64,000 nt of DNA from Pseudonocardia alni (GTDB taxonomy: Bacteria; Actinomycetota; Actinomycetes; Mycobacteriales; Pseudonocardiaceae): the NCBI RefSeq assembly GCF_002813375.1, contig NZ_PHUJ01000003.1, positions 4,836,001-4,900,000 of the forward strand. The letters are read 5' to 3'. Each line of letters opens with the position of its first letter. Position 1 is the stretch's first letter. The notes under the pieces were generated by a model that worked only from the letters and a program-made list of their open reading frames with translations, searched no databases and was not told where the DNA came from. A program made the translations under genes and the position numbers. Shown here piece after piece: positions 59,813 to 64,000 of the stretch.

Positions 59813-60775
59813 GTGCAGCGGTGGCGTGGTCTGGAGGCGGTTCCGCCCGGCTGGGGCCGGTGCGTCGTCACCGTCGGCGTGTTCGACGGGGTGCACCGGG
59901 GACACCGGCAGCTGATCGCCCGCGCGGTGGAACGGGCGCACGAGCGCGGCCTGCCCGCCGTCGTCGTGACGTTCGACCCGCACCCGGCCGAGCTGATCCG
60001 GCCGGGCACGCACCCGGCCCGGCTGTCCACACTCGACCGGCGGGCGGAGCTCGTGGCCGAGGCGGGCGCGGACGTCTTCTGCGTCATCCCGTTCACCGAG
60101 GCGCTGTCCCGGATGGCCCCCGCCGGGTTCGCGCACGAGGTGCTGGTGGACCGGCTGCACGCGGCCGTCGTCGTCGTGGGCAGCAACTTCACCTTCGGCC
60201 ACCGGGCCGAGGGCGACGTCGGGACCCTCGCCGAGCTGGGCCGTCGCTTCGGGTTCGCCTGCGAGGCCCTCGACCTCGTCTCCGACCACGACGTGACCTT
60301 CTCCTCCACCTACATCCGGTCCTGCATCGACGCCGGGGCCGTCCGCGACGCCGCGCACGCGCTGGGCCGCTGGCACCGGGTGGACGGCGTGATCGTGCAC
60401 GGTCACAAGCGTGGCCGTGACCTGGGCTATCCGACGGCGAACGTCGCCAGCCCACCGCACACGGCGATCCCCGCCGACGGCGTCTACGCGGGCTGGTTCC
60501 GCATCGGCGACCGCCGCCTGATGGGCGCCGTCTCGGTGGGGACCAACCCCACGTTCTCCGGGCGGGTGCGCACCGTCGAGGTCTACGTGCTCGACGTCGA
60601 CGAGAACTTCTACGGCCACGAGGTCGGCGTCGAGTTCGTCGAGCGGCTGCGCGGCCAGGAGCACTACGACGGCATCGAGGCGCTCGTCGCGCAGATGGGT
60701 CGCGACGTCGCGACCTGCCGCGAGATCCTCACCGCGGCCGGCGACGCGACCGGACCCGACGGGGCGCCGGGTTAG
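59813..60775 (+). CDS. ribF: Bifunctional riboflavin kinase/FAD synthetase
   Basis: Converts riboflavin to FMN and then FAD. The 320 residues hold an N-terminal nucleotidyltransferase domain with VTVGVFDGVHRGHRQLIARA (HxGH-like) and VTFDPHPAELIRPG, and STYIRSCIDAGAV. The C-terminal riboflavin-kinase barrel has GHKRGRDLGYPTANV (PTAN motif) and GAVSVGTNPTF...VEVYVLD. The start is GTG 59813 and probably leaderless. The truB-ribF-rpsO order is standard in Actinobacteria. Confidence 0.95.
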   Translation: MQRWRGLEAVPPGWGRCVVTVGVFDGVHRGHRQLIARAVERAHERGLPAVVVTFDPHPAELIRPGTHPARLSTLDRRAELVAEAGADVFCVIPFTEALSRMAPAGFAHEVLVDRLHAAVVVVGSNFTFGHRAEGDVGTLAELGRRFGFACEALDLVSDHDVTFSSTYIRSCIDAGAVRDAAHALGRWHRVDGVIVHGHKRGRDLGYPTANVASPPHTAIPADGVYAGWFRIGDRRLMGAVSVGTNPTFSGRVRTVEVYVLDVDENFYGHEVGVEFVERLRGQEHYDGIEALVAQMGRDVATCREILTAAGDATGPDGAPG

Positions 60776-60840
60776 GTGAAAACCCCCTGCCGGGGCCGAA
60801 CGACCACGCCCGCGCCGCGTGGTCGCCGAGGCTGTCCGGC

Positions 60841-61380
60841 ATGGACGACCCCCGCACCGCGGAGCCGGTGGCGCAGGAGATCGCGCGCAACCGCGACCGC
60901 CAGAGCGCGATCTACGGCGAGCCCCTCGACGAGCGCATCCGCCGGCTCACGACCGGTCTCGGCATCACCCAGGCCCGCCTCGCCGCCGCGGTCGGGCTGA
61001 GCCCGGCGATGCTGTCCCAGCTGGCGGGCGGGCGCCGGGTCAAGATCGGGGACCCGGCGGTGCTGGGCCGGATGACCGCGCTGGACCGGCGGCTCGCGCA
61101 CGGCCCGGTGTCCGACGCCGAGCGCGACGTGCTGCTGGCCCGGGTCCGGCAGGAGCCGACGCCGTGGGGACCCACCGGCGGCTGCCGCTGCGCCGAGCAG
61201 GCCCCCGCCTCCGGGCCGGCGGTGCCGCAGCCGCGACGGGCCCCGGCCGAGCCGACCGCGGAGGACGCGCTGCGCGGGGTGAGCGCGCCGGCCCGGCTCG
61301 TCGCGGCGGCGGCCGAGCTGGCCCCGGCGTTCCCGGAGATCGCGGAGGTGCTGCGCCGTGCCGCCGCCGGACGGCGCTGA
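60841..61380 (+). CDS. XRE-type helix-turn-helix DNA-binding protein
   Basis: A 179-residue regulator. The helix-turn-helix (about 30-70) reads RIRRLTTGLGITQARLAAAVGLSPAMLSQLAGGRRVKIGDPAVLGRM. The middle is Pro/Ala-rich with a Cys pair (GGCRCAE), and the end is helical (APARLVAAAAELAPAFPEIAEVLRRAA). The target is unknown. ATG 60841 is 65 bp after ribF. It lies 6 bp before the 2'-5' RNA ligase gene and is probably co-transcribed with it. Confidence 0.82.
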   Translation: MDDPRTAEPVAQEIARNRDRQSAIYGEPLDERIRRLTTGLGITQARLAAAVGLSPAMLSQLAGGRRVKIGDPAVLGRMTALDRRLAHGPVSDAERDVLLARVRQEPTPWGPTGGCRCAEQAPASGPAVPQPRRAPAEPTAEDALRGVSAPARLVAAAAELAPAFPEIAEVLRRAAAGRR

Positions 61381-61386
61381 CAGGCT

Positions 61387-61923
61387 GTGCGGATGCGGCT
61401 GTTCGGCGCGCTGTGGCCGCCGCCCGGGGCGGTGGCGGCGCTGACCCGTGCCCTCGACCGGGCTCCGTCCCCGCTCCCGGACGGCGCGCGCCGGGCCGAC
61501 CCGTCGACCTGGCACGTGACGCTGTGTTTCCACGGCGACGACGACCCGGACGCCCGCGCCGCGACCCTGGACATCGCCCTGGCCGGTGCCGTCGCGCCCC
61601 GGCTGCGGATCGCCGGCACCGGCACCTTCCCGGGCGTGCTGTGGGCCGGGGTCGAGGAGCGCGACGGCCCTGCCGCGGGCGCCCTCGCCGACCTGGCCGC
61701 CCGGGCCGGTGCGACGGGGCCCCGGCCGTACCTCCCGCACGTCACCCTGGCCCGGTGGGACCGGCGCCGCGGGGACGCGACCGTGGGCGGCGACGGCATC
61801 GCCGCGGGCCCCTGGTGGACACCGGGGGAGGCGGTGCTCGTGCGCAGCGAGCCCGGTGCCCGCTACACCGTGCTCCACCGGGTCCCGCTCCGCCCCGGCA
61901 CACCGGACCGCACACCGGGGTGA
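61387..61923 (+). CDS. thpR: 2'-5' RNA ligase family protein (ThpR/2H phosphoesterase)
   Basis: A 178-residue 2H phosphoesterase. Both HxT motifs are present, HVTLCFHG and HVTLARWDRR, about 80 residues apart, and define the active site for 2',3'-cyclic or 2'-5' phosphodiesters. RLFGALWPP at the start is typical of the ThpR branch. The cellular role is unclear. Start: GTG 61387, with an ATG two codons later as an alternative. It follows the HTH gene and precedes rpsO. Confidence 0.87.
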   Translation: MRMRLFGALWPPPGAVAALTRALDRAPSPLPDGARRADPSTWHVTLCFHGDDDPDARAATLDIALAGAVAPRLRIAGTGTFPGVLWAGVEERDGPAAGALADLAARAGATGPRPYLPHVTLARWDRRRGDATVGGDGIAAGPWWTPGEAVLVRSEPGARYTVLHRVPLRPGTPDRTPG

Positions 61924-62089
61924 CACGGGTCGGAGGCGGTCGGCGCACCCGTCGCTGGTACCGTTTCACACCGGGTCCGGCTGCAGTCCGTGGCGGCCGA
62001 GACCGACTTCCTGCCGTCCCACCGGTTCATCCGGGTGTCGTCGGACGTCATGGCCCCACGGACCGTCTCAAGGATGAAGGAGTTGAGCA

Positions 62090-62359
62090 GTGGCACTGAC
62101 CACCGCCGAGAAGAAGAGCACGCTCGAGCAGTACGGCACCCACGCCACCGACACCGGGTCCCCCGAGGCCCAGGTCGCGCTGCTGACGAAGCGCATCGTC
62201 GGCCTGACCGAGCACCTGAAGCAGCACAAGCACGACCACCACAGCCGGCGCGGCCTGCTGCTGCTGGTCGGTCGTCGTCGCCGGCTGCTCAAGTACCTGC
62301 GCGAGGTCGACGTCACCCGTTACCGCGCGCTGATCGAGAAGCTGGGTCTGCGCCGCTGA
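62090..62359 (+). CDS. rpsO: 30S ribosomal protein S15
   Basis: Primary 16S rRNA-binding protein of the central domain. The 89-residue protein has the standard TGSPEAQVALLTKRIVGLTEHLKQHKHDHHSRRGLLLLVGRRRRLLKYLREVD core and RYRALIEKLGLRR end. The GTG start is preceded by AAGGAGTTGAGCA. A strong hairpin follows the gene and pnp lies 242 bp downstream. S15 represses its own message in many bacteria; the 166-bp upstream gap may contain such a site, but I could not assign one. Confidence 0.96.
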   Translation: MALTTAEKKSTLEQYGTHATDTGSPEAQVALLTKRIVGLTEHLKQHKHDHHSRRGLLLLVGRRRRLLKYLREVDVTRYRALIEKLGLRR

Positions 62360-62370
62360 CCCGCCCGGCC

Positions 62371-62399
62371 GACCCGGCACCGGTTCCCGGTGCCGGGTC
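62371..62399. terminator. Terminator-like hairpin after rpsO
   Basis: GACCCGGCACCGG (62371-62383) and CCGGTGCCGGGTC (62387-62399) form a perfect 13-bp stem with a TTC loop, starting 12 bp after the rpsO stop. It is followed by GTTCCGTG rather than a long T run. It probably terminates or attenuates rpsO transcription before pnp. Confidence 0.7.
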
Positions 62400-62476
62400 G
62401 TTCCGTGACACCGAACGACACAACTGAACAGAGCCCGCCACTCGGGCGACCGGACATCCGCCGGTCCTCGGTAGTG

Positions 62477-62506
62477 GCCCCCGGAGCGCGACGCGCGGCC
62501 GGGGGC
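62477..62506 (+). promoter_or_regulatory. Hairpin in the pnp leader
   Basis: GCCCCCGG (62477-62484) pairs with CCGGGGGC (62499-62506), with an inner GCGCG/CGCGC complement, giving a long GC stem about 95 bp before the pnp ATG. In E. coli the pnp leader carries an RNase III stem through which PNPase represses itself; a similar role or a terminator for rpsO is possible. Confidence 0.5.
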
Positions 62507-62601
62507 TTCGATCGAAGACCGGCCCAGCAGGGGATCGAGCCGGCGCCACGGTGGTGGGGGTAGACGAAGACCACTCCCAACGACGAGGAGAACACCCCCG
62601 T

Positions 62602-64000
62602 ATGACTGACGTCATCTCCGAGGACGGCGTGCACGAGAGCACCGCCGTCATCGACAACGGCACCTACGGCACCCGCACCGTCCGGTTCGAGACCGGCCGG
62701 CTCGCCCGCCAGGCCGCCGGGTCCGTCGTCGCGTACCTCGACGACGAGACCATGCTGCTGTCCGCCACGACCGCCTCGAAGCGGCCGAAGGACCAGTTCG
62801 ACTTCTTCCCGCTCACGGTGGACGTCGAGGAGCGGATGTACGCCGCGGGCCGGATCCCCGGCTCGTTCTTCCGCCGCGAGGGCCGCCCGGGCACCGACGC
62901 GATCCTGACCTGCCGCCTCATCGACCGCCCGCTGCGCCCGTCCTTCGTCGACGGCCTGCGCAACGAGATCCAGGTCGTCGTGACGGTCATGTCGCTCGAC
63001 CCGAAGGACCCCTACGACGTCGTGGCGATCAACGCCGCGTCGGCGTCCACCCAGCTCGCCGGCCTGCCGTTCTCCGGCCCGGTCGGCGGCGTCCGCGTCG
63101 CGCTCATCGCGAACGAGGCGGGGACCGACACCCAGTGGGTCGCCTTCCCGACCCACGACCAGCTCGACCGCGCCGCGTTCGACATGGTCGTCGCGGGCCG
63201 CATCGTCGGTGACGACGTCGCGATCATGATGGTCGAGGCCGAGGCCACCGAGAACACCATCGACCTCGTCGCCGGTGGGGCCACCGCTCCGACCGAGGGC
63301 GTCGTCGCGGACGGGCTGGAGGCGGCCAAGCCGTTCATCCGCAGCCTGTGCGTCGCCCAGCAGCAGCTGGCCGACGTCGCGGCCAAGCCGACCGCCGACT
63401 ACCCGGTGTTCCCGGCCTACCAGCCGGACGCCTTCGAGGCGGTCTCCGAGGCCGTCGAGCAGGAGCTGGCGCAGGCACTGACCATCGCCGGCAAGCAGGA
63501 GCGCGAGACCCGGACCGACGAGATCAAGGCGTCGGTGCTGGACAAGCTCGGCGAGCGTTTCGTCGGCCGCGAGTCCGAGCTCGGCAACGCGTTCCGCTCG
63601 CTGAACAAGAAGCTGGTCCGCCGCCGCATCCTGACCGACCAGGTCCGGATCGACGGCCGCGGCCTGACCGACATCCGGCCGCTGTCGGCCGAGGTCGAGG
63701 TCGTCCCGCGGGCGCACGGCTCGGCGCTGTTCGAGCGCGGCGAGACCCAGATCATGGGTGTCACCACGCTGAACATGCTCCGGATGGAGCAGCAGATCGA
63801 CCAGCTGGGGCCGGAGACGCGCAAGCGCTACCTGCACCACTACAACTTCCCGCCGTACTCGACCGGTGAGACCGGCCGCGTCGGCTCGCCGAAGCGCCGC
63901 GAGATCGGCCACGGCGCGCTCGCCGAGCGGGCCCTGATCCCGGTCCTGCCGAACCGCGACGAGTTCCCCTACGCGATCCGGCAGGTCTCCGAGGCCCTGG
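62602..64000 (+). CDS. pnp: Polyribonucleotide nucleotidyltransferase (5' part, runs off the window)
   Basis: 3'-5' phosphorolytic RNase, a trimeric enzyme of RNA decay; in some Actinobacteria it also adds 3' tails. The visible 466 codons are open to the window end with no stop. The first RNase PH domain begins VRFETGRLARQAAGSVVAYLDDETMLLSATTASKRPKDQFDFFPLTVDVEERMYAAGRIPGSFFRREGRPGTDAILTCRLIDRPLRP. An all-helical linker follows, then the second RNase PH domain starts at RIDGRGLTDIRPLSAEVEVVPRAHGSALFERGETQ, with the active-site stretch continuing past the end. The ATG at 62602 has GAGGAG 11 bases upstream. KH and S1 domains should lie beyond the window. Confidence 0.96.
   Translation, partial: MTDVISEDGVHESTAVIDNGTYGTRTVRFETGRLARQAAGSVVAYLDDETMLLSATTASKRPKDQFDFFPLTVDVEERMYAAGRIPGSFFRREGRPGTDAILTCRLIDRPLRPSFVDGLRNEIQVVVTVMSLDPKDPYDVVAINAASASTQLAGLPFSGPVGGVRVALIANEAGTDTQWVAFPTHDQLDRAAFDMVVAGRIVGDDVAIMMVEAEATENTIDLVAGGATAPTEGVVADGLEAAKPFIRSLCVAQQQLADVAAKPTADYPVFPAYQPDAFEAVSEAVEQELAQALTIAGKQERETRTDEIKASVLDKLGERFVGRESELGNAFRSLNKKLVRRRILTDQVRIDGRGLTDIRPLSAEVEVVPRAHGSALFERGETQIMGVTTLNMLRMEQQIDQLGPETRKRYLHHYNFPPYSTGETGRVGSPKRREIGHGALAERALIPVLPNRDEFPYAIRQVSEAL

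Overview
The window is about 64 kb of very GC-rich DNA, densely packed with GTG and ATG starts and four-base GTGA/ATGA gene overlaps. Several genes point to Actinomycetota: mycothione reductase, DUF2631, DUF4081-GNAT, DUF4439, an Rv2864c-type penicillin-binding protein and an infB with a long Gly/Pro/Ala extension. The order dxr-rip-ispG-GNAT-pbp-map, then mtr-elaA-proS-rimP-nusA-ylxR-infB-rbfA-DHH-dinF, then truB-ribF-rpsO-pnp follows the Mycobacterium tuberculosis Rv2870c-to-Rv2783c block. GC content and gene complement suggest a member of the Pseudonocardiales, probably Pseudonocardia or a relative; the genus is inference. No rRNA, tRNA, CRISPR array, prophage or insertion sequence was recognised.

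Layout. 1-1.7 kb: tail of a membrane protein and rlmN. 1.7-7.2 kb: a polyol-type ABC importer (solute-binding lipoprotein, two permeases, ATPase) divergent from its LacI-family regulator, with tandem operator-like palindromes between them. 7.2-11.2 kb: a DNA-repair island (DUF559 nuclease-like protein, LigC-type ligase, Mug glycosylase, LigD-type polymerase), with two copies of a 64-bp inverted-repeat element around the DUF559 gene. 11.2-21.1 kb: isoprenoid and membrane-proteolysis cluster (dxr, rip, ispG), a PBP and methionine aminopeptidase. 21.1-27.9 kb: a peroxiredoxin and a tightly overlapping lipid operon (alpha/beta hydrolase, FAD oxidoreductase, DUF1365, two cyclopropane-synthase-like methyltransferases, DUF1295), an expanded relative of Rv0449c-Rv0446c. 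28.2-36.3 kb: PlsC, mycothione reductase, GNAT, LapA, DEAD-box helicase, RIO kinase, a small membrane protein and YaaA.

36.3-39 kb: metY-metX behind a cysteine-rich leader peptide. 39-54.4 kb: PPOX-type oxidoreductase, proS, lipoprotein and ferritin-like genes, then the translation/RNA block rimP-nusA-ylxR-infB-ylxP-rbfA-nrnA followed by a methyltransferase and a MATE pump. 54.7-58.8 kb: a CitA/DcuS-type kinase, a DctA dicarboxylate symporter and a divergent OmpR-type regulator. 58.8-64 kb: truB, ribF, an HTH regulator, a 2'-5' RNA ligase family protein, rpsO and the 5' part of pnp, which runs off the window.

The most interesting material is regulatory or modular: the Cys-rich leader peptide before metY, the hairpin over the ribosome-binding site of the TTG-initiated RNA helicase, the paired 64-bp palindromic elements, the lipid operon whose two methyltransferases lack parts of the canonical cyclopropane-synthase active site, and a recurring -10-like hexamer about 7 nt before start codons, which suggests many leaderless mRNAs.
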